This document shows positions 17,757 through 27,252 of a stretch of 64,000 nt of DNA, piece by piece. Location: NCBI GenBank assembly GCA_052034625.1, contig JBPOII010000002.1, positions 124,001 to 188,000 on the forward strand, written 5' to 3'. This DNA is from JAVBLP01 sp052034625. Lineage in GTDB: Bacteria > Elusimicrobiota > Endomicrobiia > Endomicrobiales > Endomicrobiaceae. A program made the translations under genes and the position numbers. A model generated the notes under the pieces. It saw only the letters and a list, made by a program, of their open reading frames with translations. It was not told the origin of the DNA and ran no database searches. Positions within the stretch are counted from its first letter, which is position 1; each line of letters starts with the position of its first letter.

Positions 17757-18505
17757 TAGATAACAATATTGCTGATAATATTGTAAAAGCAGCCGATTTA
17801 AATGAAAATGACAATGTCATTGAGATCGGACCGGGTAAAGGTATTCTTACAAAACTCATACAGCCGCAAGTAAAACATTTAACAGCTGTAGAAATAGATA
17901 AAAGACTTTTTGAAATGCTTGAGCATTATTTTAGCTTTCACAAAGCCGATAATATAGAGCTCATCAATATGGACTTTTTGAAGTATGATGTCCCTTCTTA
18001 TGATCTAAAATTCATATCCAATCTGCCGTATAATGTAGGCACTGCGATAATTCAAAAAATACTGCCGCTGCCGAATTGGAGTGAATGTGTATTTATGCTT
18101 CAAAAAGAAGTTGTACAAAGACTTGCAGGCAAACAAGGCACTGCTGATTACGGTTATATTTCTATTTTTACAAAATATTATGCACATGCGGAAATACTTT
18201 TTGATGTTTCACCAAAATGTTTCAGCCCCAGACCGCTTGTAAATTCTTCTGTTATAAAATTAATTAATAAAAGGCCGCAAACTCCGGACCCGCTTTTTTT
18301 CCAATTTATAAAGCACAGTTTTTCAATGCGCAGAAAGACTATTTTGAATTGTATAAGCTCATTCAAAAAAATAGAAAAAAGTCAAGCAAATAAAATCTTA
18401 ATAACTTGCGGACTTGATCCGTTTTTAAGGCCTGATAAGCTTTCAAATGAAGAGTTTTTACGCTTGACTGATGAAATCAAAAATTGTATAATTTTACAAT
18501 CATAA
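17726..18505 (+). CDS. rsmA: 16S rRNA (adenine1518/1519-N6)-dimethyltransferase
   Basis: This 259-residue KsgA/RsmA enzyme dimethylates two adjacent adenosines in helix 45 of 16S rRNA. The start RQKHGQNFLID, the SAM motif VIEIGPGKGILT, the acidic GAVE-like TAVEIDKRL and the NLPYNV catalytic motif are all present, as is the C-terminal SMRRKTILN segment. The ATG at 17726 is supported by the family N-terminus and by GGGAAG upstream, even though it lies inside the end of the RhuM gene. Length is normal. It precedes dnaA in an origin-proximal block. Confidence 0.95.
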   Translation: MRQKHGQNFLIDNNIADNIVKAADLNENDNVIEIGPGKGILTKLIQPQVKHLTAVEIDKRLFEMLEHYFSFHKADNIELINMDFLKYDVPSYDLKFISNLPYNVGTAIIQKILPLPNWSECVFMLQKEVVQRLAGKQGTADYGYISIFTKYYAHAEILFDVSPKCFSPRPLVNSSVIKLINKRPQTPDPLFFQFIKHSFSMRRKTILNCISSFKKIEKSQANKILITCGLDPFLRPDKLSNEEFLRLTDEIKNCIILQS

Positions 18506-18556
18506 TTTGATTTTAAAAAATGCTTATTTTTATGTATTTTAAATCAGTTTATATCT

Positions 18557-18576
18557 TTATCCACAGTTGTGGATAA
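18557..18576 (+). promoter_or_regulatory. Inverted pair of DnaA boxes before dnaA
   Basis: TTATCCACA at 18557-18565 matches the consensus DnaA box perfectly, and TGTGGATAA at 18568-18576 is its exact reverse complement two bases later. Together they form a 20 bp palindrome ending 13 bases before the dnaA ATG. A further TGTGGATAA lies at 18625-18633 inside dnaA. Autoregulation of dnaA by its own product is the likely role. Confidence 0.85.
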
Positions 18577-18589
18577 CTTTGGGGATTAT

Positions 18590-19951
18590 ATGAGTATTTC
18601 AGTTTCTGACTTATGGCAAAAGGTTGTGGATAACATTAATTTATCCATTACGCAAGAGACATATAATTTGTGGATTGCACCGCTAAAACCGCTGTCTTTA
18701 GAAAATAATATTTTCACTCTTGCTGTGCCAAATGTCTATTTTTCACAATGGATAGAAACGCATCAACAGAAAAATATTGAAAAGATCTTATCGGATAATT
18801 GCGGCGAAGCTATAATTCTTGAACTAAAACCACAGCAAGACCTAACCCCGATAATTGCCCAAGTTGAAAACACTCCGGCTCCGGCCGATGTTTCGGCACC
18901 TATTTTGCAAAAAGACCAAATAAATTCAAAATATGTTTTTGAACGCTTTGTCGTCGGCGCTTCAAACAGATTTGCCCACGGCTGCTCTGAAGCTGTCGCA
19001 AAAAATCCCGGTAAACAGTTCAATCCGCTTTTTATATACGGAGGAGTCGGGCTTGGAAAGACCCATCTTTTACACGCTATCGGCAATTATATAAAACAAT
19101 CAAACCCTTCATTACGTATTCTATATGCTACAGCTGAAAAGTTTACAACTGAATTTATAGAATCACTGCGCTTTGATAAAATGACATCATTTAAAAATAA
19201 ATATAGAAGTCTTGACTGCCTTCTTATTGACGACATTCAATTCCTTGTCGGCAAAGAAAGCTCTCAAGAAGAGTTCTTCTATATATTTAATTCTTTATAC
19301 GATTCCAGAAAACAAGTAGTAATTTCTTCGGACAGACCTCCAAAAGAGTTAGAAAAAGTCGAAGAAAGATTAATTTCACGCTTTGAATGGGGCATAATTG
19401 CGGATATTCAGCCGCCCGACCTTGAAACAAGAATAGCAATACTGCGTAAAAAAGCTGAAGATGAAAAATTATATGTTCCTGATGATGTTATCCTTTATAT
19501 AGCAACTCAGATAAAATCAAATATCAGAGAGCTTGAAGGTTCTCTTTTAAGAATTACGGCTTTCTCGGCATTTACAGGCACTCCTTTAACCGTAGATTCC
19601 GTACAAAAGATACTTAAAGATGTAGTAAAGCCGCCGGCCGACAATTCACCTATAACAATAGAGAATATTCAAAAGATAGTTGCACAAGAGTTCAATATAG
19701 AATTAAGAGATATGAAATCCAGACGCAGAACCGATGCTATAGCATTTCCTAGACAGATAGCTATGTATCTTGCACGCACAATGACAGATGAATTTTCAAC
19801 AAATGATATAGGCGATGCTTTCGGCGGAAGAGATCATACTACAGTTATGCATGCTTGCAATAAAATAAAAGATAAGATGAATAAAGATCCTTATTTTAAT
19901 GCAAAGCTTAACCAAATAATAAAAAAGATAAGACATTCTGAGGATAATTAA
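18590..19951 (+). CDS. dnaA: Chromosomal replication initiator DnaA
   Basis: This 453-residue initiator binds DnaA boxes and melts the origin. It has domain I (SVSDLWQKVVDNINLSITQETYNLWI), a short Pro-rich linker, the AAA+ domain with Walker A GGVGLGKT (about 151-158), Walker B LLIDDIQFL and the sensor-II region, and the C-terminal DNA-binding domain with the DnaA signature GGRDHTTVMHACNKI. The ATG at 18590 is chosen because GGGGA stands 5 bases before it; a GTG at 18569 lies within a DnaA box. The gene is intact and of standard length. Confidence 0.96.
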   Translation: MSISVSDLWQKVVDNINLSITQETYNLWIAPLKPLSLENNIFTLAVPNVYFSQWIETHQQKNIEKILSDNCGEAIILELKPQQDLTPIIAQVENTPAPADVSAPILQKDQINSKYVFERFVVGASNRFAHGCSEAVAKNPGKQFNPLFIYGGVGLGKTHLLHAIGNYIKQSNPSLRILYATAEKFTTEFIESLRFDKMTSFKNKYRSLDCLLIDDIQFLVGKESSQEEFFYIFNSLYDSRKQVVISSDRPPKELEKVEERLISRFEWGIIADIQPPDLETRIAILRKKAEDEKLYVPDDVILYIATQIKSNIRELEGSLLRITAFSAFTGTPLTVDSVQKILKDVVKPPADNSPITIENIQKIVAQEFNIELRDMKSRRRTDAIAFPRQIAMYLARTMTDEFSTNDIGDAFGGRDHTTVMHACNKIKDKMNKDPYFNAKLNQIIKKIRHSEDN

Positions 19952-19968
19952 TTTTTCAGGAAAAATAT

Positions 19969-20409
19969 ATGAAAAATTTAATTTTTGCCGCATTACTGCT
20001 TACAATTCCTTTATTTGCCGGTGCACAGAGTTATTACTATTATAATGATGAAGAGGAAAAAGAACCTGAAGCTGTACTGACACATTTTTCCAACGGCAAC
20101 CTCAAATCTGAAATATATTATAATGCCGACGGTAAAATGGACGGAACAGCCAAATTTTATTTTGAAGACGACGGGACTTTGTATGCCGTAGTTGAGTTCA
20201 AAGATGGTATTCAAGAAGGAAGTACTGTTGTTTACAGTGCTTTAAATCCTTTTATGCTTGAACTTGAATATGAAAAAGGACAAGCAGTATCAGGAAATCT
20301 CGTCCAGAAAGTGATATCAAAAAAACGTCTTTCAAAAACGCAGATCCTTGATTGGAATTCAAATAAATCCATACTTGGATTTTCAAATAGATTTAACACT
20401 TATTTTTAG
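19969..20409 (+). CDS. Secreted protein with MORN-like repeats
   Basis: This 146-residue protein has a clear signal peptide (MKNLIFAALLLTIPLFAGAQ) followed by a Tyr-rich stretch and an acidic patch. It then has strands of the MORN/YwqK type: HFSNGNLKSEIYYNADGKMDG, then a second unit with FEDDGTLYAVVEFKDGIQEG. Proteins with such repeats are annotated as YwqK-family antitoxin-like, though the repeat itself only indicates a beta-hairpin scaffold. It is expected in the periplasm or outer membrane. The gene lies between dnaA and dnaN, 17 bp after dnaA, a position where accessory genes are uncommon. Function unknown. Confidence 0.75.
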   Translation: MKNLIFAALLLTIPLFAGAQSYYYYNDEEEKEPEAVLTHFSNGNLKSEIYYNADGKMDGTAKFYFEDDGTLYAVVEFKDGIQEGSTVVYSALNPFMLELEYEKGQAVSGNLVQKVISKKRLSKTQILDWNSNKSILGFSNRFNTYF

Positions 20410-20661
20410 TTTTTTCGTTTAAAAAATTTAGTGGATAATTCTGTATATTTTTGAGAATAAAGCTTTTAAAATTTGTATAATATAGAAGTCACATAATAAC
20501 CTTAATAACTTTGTTGATTTATCAACATAATAATTATTGTCAGCTTTTTCAAATTTTGTATTGATAACTAAAGATTTTTTGATGTGCGCCAAAACTTATC
20601 AACATTATACGGCGCCCTACAACAACAAACAGCTTTTTTATAGAAAAATGGGAGGAAACGG
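20410..20661. other. Putative replication origin (oriC) region before dnaN
   Basis: This 252 bp gap has no gene. It holds two copies of the DnaA-box variant TTATCAACA (20519-20527 and 20596-20604), AGTGGATAA (20430-20438) and TATTGATAA (20559-20567), each one or two bases from consensus. A 7 bp inverted repeat (TGTTGAT/ATCAACA) lies at 20512-20527. AT-rich stretches around 20455-20490 could be the unwinding element. Together with the boxes in front of dnaA this gives the two-part origin layout known from several bacteria. Unwinding and strand-composition data would be needed to confirm it. Confidence 0.65.
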
Positions 20662-21783
20662 ATGAAAGTAATTTGTGGAAAAGAAGAACTTATGAGAGGT
20701 ATTCAAACTGTTTCACCGGTAGCATCGTCAAAGAGTACTCTTCCTGTATTATCTAATTTTTTATTTGAGACAGAAGAAAATAAAATAAAACTTTCATCTA
20801 CCGACTTGGAAATAGCAGTAAAATGCCATATAAAAGGAGAAATTCTCGAGGAAGGCGGCATAACAATACCCGCAAAAAGATTTGCCGATATAATAAAAGA
20901 ACTTTCATCTGATGACGATATAGAAATAAAATCAGACGAAACAAATCAAATTAATATAAAATCAGGTAAATCAAAATTCACTCTAATGGGCATTTCTAAA
21001 ACAGAATATCCCGTAATACCTGAATTCCCGAAAGAAAATAATTTTACTGTAAAAAAAGATATATTTGCTTCAATGCTTAAAAAAACTGTCTTTGCCGTTT
21101 CAAAAGATTCGCAGAGATATGTTTTAAACGGCGTTTATTTTATAGTTGAAGAAGGCAGCTTAAAAATGGTAGCTACCGACGGAAGAAGACTTGCTTATGT
21201 AACTACCGAAGGTATAGACCCAAAAATTAAAGGAAAAGCTATAATTCCCACAAAAGCAATATCCGATATGCTGAGACTTATATCTGCTGACAATAAAACG
21301 GAAGATATAAAATTCGGAATTTCGGAAAATCAGTGTGCCGTAGAAATAGGAGATATAGTTTTCCTTTCAACGCTTATAGAAGGCGTTTTCCCGAATTATG
21401 AGCAGGTAATACCTAAAAAAACAGAATCACAAATAAAACTTAATGTCAAAGATACTTTGAGTGCGGTAAAACAGATGGCGCTTCTCACCGGAGATAGATT
21501 GTCATCGGACAGATCTTCCGCGGTAAAATTTTATTTCAGCCCCAATACTTTAAGGATATCGGCTTCTACAGCCGGTCTCGGGTCGGGAGAAGCTGAAGTC
21601 GAAATAGAGTATAAAGGAGAACCTTCCGAAATAAATTTCAATCCTAATTTTATTAGAGAAGTCCTCCAGAATATAGACGAAGAGTTTACGACTTTTTCTT
21701 TTACCAATGCCCTTAATCCGGCAACTCTTTCACCGGAAAAAGACAAAAATTATATTTGCGTCGTAATGCCGATGAGAGTTTAA
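20662..21783 (+). CDS. dnaN: DNA polymerase III sliding clamp (beta subunit)
   Basis: This 373-residue protein is the ring-shaped processivity clamp. All three clamp domains are seen: domain I starts MKVICGKEELMRGIQTVSPV, domain II has QRYVLNGVYFIVEEGSLKMV with the ATDGRRLAY signature, and domain III ends with LSPEKDKNYICVVMPMRV, matching the usual terminal MPMR-x. Length is standard. A strong GGGAGGAAACGG stands directly before the ATG. The DUF721 gene follows after 6 bp. Confidence 0.97.
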   Translation: MKVICGKEELMRGIQTVSPVASSKSTLPVLSNFLFETEENKIKLSSTDLEIAVKCHIKGEILEEGGITIPAKRFADIIKELSSDDDIEIKSDETNQINIKSGKSKFTLMGISKTEYPVIPEFPKENNFTVKKDIFASMLKKTVFAVSKDSQRYVLNGVYFIVEEGSLKMVATDGRRLAYVTTEGIDPKIKGKAIIPTKAISDMLRLISADNKTEDIKFGISENQCAVEIGDIVFLSTLIEGVFPNYEQVIPKKTESQIKLNVKDTLSAVKQMALLTGDRLSSDRSSAVKFYFSPNTLRISASTAGLGSGEAEVEIEYKGEPSEINFNPNFIREVLQNIDEEFTTFSFTNALNPATLSPEKDKNYICVVMPMRV

Positions 21784-21789
21784 ACCGCC

Positions 21790-22062
21790 GTGTCCTTTAC
21801 CGAAATTTCCGACATAATGGAAGGTATTAAAAAAGAACTCGGTCTAGACGAGGACTTTTTTACTATAGCCAAAGTGTGGGGTAAAGAGGTGGGCACGGAA
21901 AGCGTTGAAATATGCGGTTATAAGAACGGCACAATATTTGCAAGGACCGAATACAGTGCGGCATTGCACGAAGTTTCAATGCGTAAAAAAGAAATAATCA
22001 AAAGATTAAACCAGTATTTGGGAAAATCAAGAATTAAAGATATTAAATTAAAAATAAAATAA
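21790..22062 (+). CDS. DUF721 (DciA-like) protein
   Basis: This 90-residue protein belongs to the DUF721/DciA family, whose members act as ancestral loaders or operators of the replicative helicase in bacteria without DnaC. The core VWGKEVGTESVEICGYKNGTIFARTEYSAALHEVSMRKKEI fits the W-x3-VG...hTxP...L...VxxxxWxxxLxxxxxxI pattern. The GTG at 21790 is used as start; an ATG at 21817 would remove the first nine residues. No clear Shine-Dalgarno exists for either start. The position between dnaN and gyrB is typical for this gene. Confidence 0.82.
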   Translation: MSFTEISDIMEGIKKELGLDEDFFTIAKVWGKEVGTESVEICGYKNGTIFARTEYSAALHEVSMRKKEIIKRLNQYLGKSRIKDIKLKIK

Positions 22063-22112
22063 AAAATTTAAATATAATTTGAAAAGGGTAATTCCCCAAA
22101 GGAGTTTCATTC

Positions 22113-24599
22113 ATGGCAAATGAAGAACTAAAGAAAGACAGCTATGATGCGTCGAAGATCCAAATTCTTGAAGGTTTGGAAGCTGTACGCAAAAGACCGG
22201 CCATGTATATCGGTTCTACTGGATCAACGGGGCTTCATCATTTAGTTTATGAAGTTGTTGACAATTCAATAGACGAGGTTCTTGCCGGATATTGTAAAAA
22301 TATAGATGTAACAATTCATGAAGATAATTCTATAACCGTACTTGATGACGGCCGCGGAATTCCGGTAGATCCTCATCCAAAATTTAAGAATATGTCGGCG
22401 CTTGAAGTTGTTATGACGAAACTTCATGCCGGCGGAAAGTTCGATAAGAACTCCTATAAAGTTTCAGGCGGTCTTCACGGAGTCGGCGTATCGTGCGTAA
22501 ACGCGCTGAGCATAAAATTGGTAGTAGAAGTATATAAAGAAGGAAAAATTTACAGACAAGAATATTCTCAAGGCAAACCTCAAACGAAATTGGAAGTTGT
22601 CGGCGATACCGATCTGAGAGGAACGAAAGTAAGATTTCTTCCCGATCCTGGAGTTTTTACAGTAAGCTCATATTCTTTTGATACTCTTGCAAACAGGCTT
22701 AGAGAGCTTGCTTTTTTAAATGCCGGCACGCATATCAGGATATTGGATGAAAGAGATGATAAAGAACATATTTTTGATTATGACGGCGGTATCAAAACAT
22801 TTGTGCAGTATTTAAATGCAAATAAAACGCCTATAAATAAAGAACCGATATATTTTTCAAAAGAAAAAGATGATGTAAGCATTGAAGTTGCAATGCAGTA
22901 CAATGACTCTTACAATGAACAGGTTTTCTCTTTTGTAAATAATATTAACACCATAGAGGGCGGAACACATCTTTCAGGTTTTCGTTCTGCACTTACAAGA
23001 GCAATAAACGATTATATTAAAAAGAATGAAATATCAAAAACTAAAAATCTTACGCTTTCGGGAGATGATGTCCGTGAAGGTTTAACGGCCGTTATTTCAA
23101 TAAAAGTTCCAAATCCTCAGTTTGAAGGACAGACAAAAACAAAACTCGGGAATTCCGAAGTTGAAGGTATAACAAAATCAATAGTCGGAGATGCTTTAAC
23201 CACTTTCCTTGAAGAAAATCCGGGTATTGCAAAACAAATTTTAGAAAAAGCAATCAATGCTGCCGAAGCAAGAGAAGCGGCAAGAAAAGCCAGAGAAATG
23301 ACAAGGCGTAAAGGCGCTTTGGACTCCGCTGCTCTTCCGGGAAAACTTGCAGACTGCTCTGAAAGGGATCCTGCAAAAACGGAACTTTTTATAGTCGAAG
23401 GAGACTCTGCAGGCGGATCGGCAAAACAAGGCAGGGACAGAACTTTCCAGGCTATTCTTCCTTTGAGAGGAAAGATACTCAATGTTGAAAGAGCAAGGCT
23501 TACAAAAATGCTTGCAAGCGACACGATAAAATCATTAATTACAGCTATCGGCGCTGGCATAGGAAAAGAGGAAGAGGATTTTGATATTGAAAAAGCCCGC
23601 TATCATAAAATAATAATAATGACAGATGCCGATGTTGACGGAGCACATATCAGAACGCTTCTTTTAACTTTCTTTTACAGGCATATGCCTCAGCTTATAG
23701 AAAAAGGATATGTTTATATAGCCCAGCCGCCGCTTTATAAGGTTAAGAAAAATAAAAAAGAAATGTATCTTGACAGCGAAGAAGAACTCGATAAATTCTT
23801 ATTTGACCAGGCTTTAAGCGGTATGGAATTAGTCTTAATGACGGACGGCAAACAAATAAAAGTTTTAGATGAAAAAAATCTCCGCAGAGTAGTTTCAAAT
23901 ATAAGCGAACTCGACGGATTGATAAAGAAAATAAAAAGAAAAGGTATATCTTGGCAGGAATATCTTAAATTAAGAAAAGAAAAAGAAAGCAGAGCAGACG
24001 GCAAACTGCCTATGTATATAACTTTCCAGGACGGAGCAGGGAAATATATTTATTCCGATAAAGAATGGAAAGAATTTAAAGAAAATCTTTTAGCTAAAAG
24101 ACGCGAAAAACTTGCAGCTCAGGGAGAGCTTGCCGCTATTACCGAAGAGATGCAGACAGAAGACATAATGCCTGACTATAAAGACCTTTGGGAATTGCCA
24201 CGTATAGATAAACTTGCAAGCCAGCTTGAAAATGACGGTTTGCATTTAGAGCATTACGGAGAAGCTCATACAAAGCCTGTTTACAGACTGCAAAATGCCG
24301 AGAAAAAAACACAGGGCGATTTTTATGATTTGACCTCAACAGTAGAATTGATAGATACCATCAAAGAACTTGGCAATAAAGGCGCCACAATACAGAGATA
24401 TAAAGGTCTTGGAGAAATGAACCCTGAACAGCTATGGGAAACGACTATGGACAGATCAACAAGAAAACTTTTACAGGTTAAACTTGAAGACGCCATAGAA
24501 ACGGACAGGATTTTCACAACGCTTATGGGAGATCAGGTAGAGCCGAGAAGAGCTTTTATACAAGCACATGCTTTGGATGTTAAGAATTTGGACATTTAA
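22113..24599 (+). CDS. gyrB: DNA gyrase subunit B
   Basis: This 828-residue ATPase subunit introduces negative supercoils together with GyrA. The GHKL ATPase domain has RKRPAMYIGSTGSTGLHHL and VVDNSIDE, DDGRGIPVD and the GGLHGVGVSCVNAL lid. The TOPRIM domain has EGDSAGGSAKQGRDR, PLRGKILNVE and TDADVDGAHIRTLLLTFFYR. The C-terminal signature QRYKGLGEMNPEQLWETTM is present. It is about 20 to 30 residues longer than compact GyrB proteins because of a Lys/Glu-rich insert in the second half. A strong SD (AAAGGAG) precedes the ATG. Confidence 0.97.
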   Translation: MANEELKKDSYDASKIQILEGLEAVRKRPAMYIGSTGSTGLHHLVYEVVDNSIDEVLAGYCKNIDVTIHEDNSITVLDDGRGIPVDPHPKFKNMSALEVVMTKLHAGGKFDKNSYKVSGGLHGVGVSCVNALSIKLVVEVYKEGKIYRQEYSQGKPQTKLEVVGDTDLRGTKVRFLPDPGVFTVSSYSFDTLANRLRELAFLNAGTHIRILDERDDKEHIFDYDGGIKTFVQYLNANKTPINKEPIYFSKEKDDVSIEVAMQYNDSYNEQVFSFVNNINTIEGGTHLSGFRSALTRAINDYIKKNEISKTKNLTLSGDDVREGLTAVISIKVPNPQFEGQTKTKLGNSEVEGITKSIVGDALTTFLEENPGIAKQILEKAINAAEAREAARKAREMTRRKGALDSAALPGKLADCSERDPAKTELFIVEGDSAGGSAKQGRDRTFQAILPLRGKILNVERARLTKMLASDTIKSLITAIGAGIGKEEEDFDIEKARYHKIIIMTDADVDGAHIRTLLLTFFYRHMPQLIEKGYVYIAQPPLYKVKKNKKEMYLDSEEELDKFLFDQALSGMELVLMTDGKQIKVLDEKNLRRVVSNISELDGLIKKIKRKGISWQEYLKLRKEKESRADGKLPMYITFQDGAGKYIYSDKEWKEFKENLLAKRREKLAAQGELAAITEEMQTEDIMPDYKDLWELPRIDKLASQLENDGLHLEHYGEAHTKPVYRLQNAEKKTQGDFYDLTSTVELIDTIKELGNKGATIQRYKGLGEMNPEQLWETTMDRSTRKLLQVKLEDAIETDRIFTTLMGDQVEPRRAFIQAHALDVKNLDI

Positions 24600-24633
24600 T
24601 TTATAAATAAAAATCTTAAATAAGGATGTAAAA

Positions 24634-27165
24634 ATGTCAGAAAAAGATAAGAACAAACAAGAAGAAACGGAAATTTTGCCCACTAATATCATTCCAAGAA
24701 ATATTGAAGATGAAATGAAAACTTCCTATATAGATTATGCGATGAGCGTTATTGTAGGAAGAGCGCTTCCTGATGTGCGTGACGGTTTGAAGCCCATTCA
24801 CAGAAGAATTCTTTATACGATGAAAGAAATGGGCATGAAATACGGTTCGGCTTATAAAAAGTCAGCAAGAGTAGTCGGTGATGTTATGGGTAAATACCAT
24901 CCGCACGGCGATACGGCTATTTATGAATCAATGGTGCGTATGGCGCAGGATTGGTCTTTGCGTTATCCGATGGTTGACGGCCAGGGTAACTTCGGTTCTA
25001 TCGACGGCGACGGCGCGGCGGCTATGCGTTATACCGAAGCCCGTATGGAAGCTATAACCGATGAAATGCTTGCCGATCTTGATAAAAATACAGTTGATTT
25101 TATGCCCAATTATGACGGTTCTTTAAAAGAGCCGGTAGTGCTTCCGTCAAAACTTCCCAGCCTTCTTATAAACGGTTCGCAGGGTATAGCCGTAGGTATG
25201 GCAACAAATATCCCTACACATAATTTAGGAGAAGTCTGTGATGCTATAGCAGCATTGATAGATGATCCGGAACTGCCAATCTCTGAAATTATGAAACATA
25301 TAAAAGGGCCGGACTTTCCTACCGGTGCGATAATACTCGGCAGAGGCGGTATTAAAGATTATATAGCAACCGGCAGAGGCTCAATAAAAATGAGAGCCAA
25401 AGCTGAAATTGAAGAATATAAAAACGGGAGAGAAGCGATCATAGTAAATGAGATCCCTTATCAGGTAAATAAGTCAAATCTTATTATATCTATAGCCGAT
25501 CTTGTTAAAAATAAAAAAATTGACGGCATATCCGATATAAGAGATGAATCCGACCGCGACGGTATAAGAATAGTAATCGAAATTAAAAGGGACGGAAATG
25601 CCCAGGTTGTTTTAAATCAGCTTTTTAAACATACTCAAATGCAGTCGTCTTTCGGTGTTATAATGCTTGCTCTTGTAAATAACCGCCCGAAAGTGATGAA
25701 TATAAAAGAAGTATTAGAACATCACATAGAGCATAGAAGAATTGTAATTACAAGACGCACAAAATTCGATCTTCAAAAAGCTGAAGCCAGAGCGCATATT
25801 TTAGAAGGTTTAAAGATAGCGGTTGAAAATATTGATGCTGTTGTAAAGATCATCAGAGGGTCAAAAGATAAAGAAGAAGCCCGCGAGCAGTTAATGGCAA
25901 AATTCAAACTTACAAAAGTTCAATCCGATGCCATTTTGGAAATGAGACTTCATCAGCTTACTGGTCTTGAAAGAGAAGCTATAGAAAATGAATATTTAGA
26001 ACTTATAAAACTTATTGAGAAACTTCGTTCAATCCTTGCAGATCCTAAAAAAGTTTTAGCTATTATTAAAGAAGAAACTTTGGAAGTTAAAAAGAAATAC
26101 GGCGATAAAAGAAGAACAAAAATAGAGGCGGCAGAAGCGGACTTCAATATTGAAGATCTTATACAGGAAGAAGAAGTCGCTATTTCAATGTCGCACGCCG
26201 GATATATTAAACGTATACCGCTTGATACATATAGAGCACAGAACAGAGGCGGACGCGGTATAACGGCGATGAATACAAAAGAAGAGGATTTTGTAGAAAA
26301 ACTCTTCATAACAAGTTCACATTCATATATGCTTTTCTTTACTACAAGAGGCAAACTTTACTGGATGAGAGCTTATGAAATACCTGAAGGAAACAGAACT
26401 GCAAAAGGAAAAGCTGTAGTAAATCTTTTACAGCTTGCACCTGAAGAAAAGATCACTGCAGCGATAGCATTCAGGTCTATTGAGCCTAAAGAGATTAAAG
26501 ATGAATATTTATTAATGTGCACAAGGAACGGCACAATTAAAAAGATAGCTCTTACCGAATTTTCAAATCCGAGAAAAGGCGGCATAATAGCAATTAAACT
26601 TACAGACGGCGATATTTTAACGAAAGTGCAGGCTATTGAACAAAACCCTGAAGTTATCATAGCTACAAAAAAAGGCATAGCTATCAGATTCAAAGAAAGC
26701 GATGTCAGGGCCATAGGCAGAAGCGGTATGGGTGTCAGAGGCATAATGCTTGATAAAGATGATGAAGTTATCGGTATGGAAGTAGTTTCTCCGGAAGATG
26801 ACTTCTTGTCGGTTTCAGAAAACGGTTACGGCAAGAGAACTGAAGTCGGCAAATACCGTCTGCAAAAAAGAGGCGGCCGCGGTGTTATTAATATGCAGAC
26901 AAGCGAAAGGAACGGCGATATTATCGGTATTAATAAAACAAAAGCCGGCGAAGAAATAATGATAATGACACAAAACGGCATAACAATCAGAATGAGAGTT
27001 GACAGCATATCAATAATAGGCAGAAACACTCAAGGAGTCCGGCTTGTCCGGCTTGAGGAGGGCGATAAAGTGTCCGCTGTGGCATGCGTCGTCAAAGAAG
27101 ACGACGAAGAAACGCAGGCGCAAGACGCCGTAGAAAAAGAGCCCGAAGAAGAAAAGAAGAAATAA
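24634..27165 (+). CDS. gyrA: DNA gyrase subunit A
   Basis: This 843-residue subunit breaks and rejoins DNA. The start SYIDYAMSVIVGRALPDVRDG, the catalytic tyrosine in MRYTEARM and the HPHGDTAIYESMVRMAQ motif are present, and the C-terminal beta-pinwheel repeats cover the second half. The sequence AQNRGGRGI near residues 535-542 corresponds to the GyrA box (QRRGGRGI), which marks it as gyrase rather than topoisomerase IV. The protein ends in an acidic tail. It follows gyrB by 34 bp and is closed by a strong terminator. Confidence 0.97.
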   Translation: MSEKDKNKQEETEILPTNIIPRNIEDEMKTSYIDYAMSVIVGRALPDVRDGLKPIHRRILYTMKEMGMKYGSAYKKSARVVGDVMGKYHPHGDTAIYESMVRMAQDWSLRYPMVDGQGNFGSIDGDGAAAMRYTEARMEAITDEMLADLDKNTVDFMPNYDGSLKEPVVLPSKLPSLLINGSQGIAVGMATNIPTHNLGEVCDAIAALIDDPELPISEIMKHIKGPDFPTGAIILGRGGIKDYIATGRGSIKMRAKAEIEEYKNGREAIIVNEIPYQVNKSNLIISIADLVKNKKIDGISDIRDESDRDGIRIVIEIKRDGNAQVVLNQLFKHTQMQSSFGVIMLALVNNRPKVMNIKEVLEHHIEHRRIVITRRTKFDLQKAEARAHILEGLKIAVENIDAVVKIIRGSKDKEEAREQLMAKFKLTKVQSDAILEMRLHQLTGLEREAIENEYLELIKLIEKLRSILADPKKVLAIIKEETLEVKKKYGDKRRTKIEAAEADFNIEDLIQEEEVAISMSHAGYIKRIPLDTYRAQNRGGRGITAMNTKEEDFVEKLFITSSHSYMLFFTTRGKLYWMRAYEIPEGNRTAKGKAVVNLLQLAPEEKITAAIAFRSIEPKEIKDEYLLMCTRNGTIKKIALTEFSNPRKGGIIAIKLTDGDILTKVQAIEQNPEVIIATKKGIAIRFKESDVRAIGRSGMGVRGIMLDKDDEVIGMEVVSPEDDFLSVSENGYGKRTEVGKYRLQKRGGRGVINMQTSERNGDIIGINKTKAGEEIMIMTQNGITIRMRVDSISIIGRNTQGVRLVRLEEGDKVSAVACVVKEDDEETQAQDAVEKEPEEEKKK

Positions 27166-27172
27166 ATAAACC

Positions 27173-27207
27173 AAAACCCTGAGAGCTAAAAACTCTCAGG
27201 GTTTTTT
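27173..27207 (+). terminator. Rho-independent terminator after gyrA
   Basis: A 13 bp stem (27173-27185 with 27193-27205) and a TTTTTT tail follow the gyrA stop, closing the origin-proximal operon. Confidence 0.93.
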
Positions 27208-27252
27208 AAATCTTAAGTTTTATTGTATATTATAAAGACAAAGGAGGATGAG

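Noticed and set aside
18569..18589. GTG start for dnaA
   Set aside because: It lies inside a DnaA box and lacks a Shine-Dalgarno; ATG at 18590 has GGGGA.
22113..27165. gyrB/gyrA versus parE/parC
   Set aside because: The GyrA box AQNRGGRGI and the origin-proximal order dnaN-DUF721-gyrB-gyrA support gyrase rather than topoisomerase IV.
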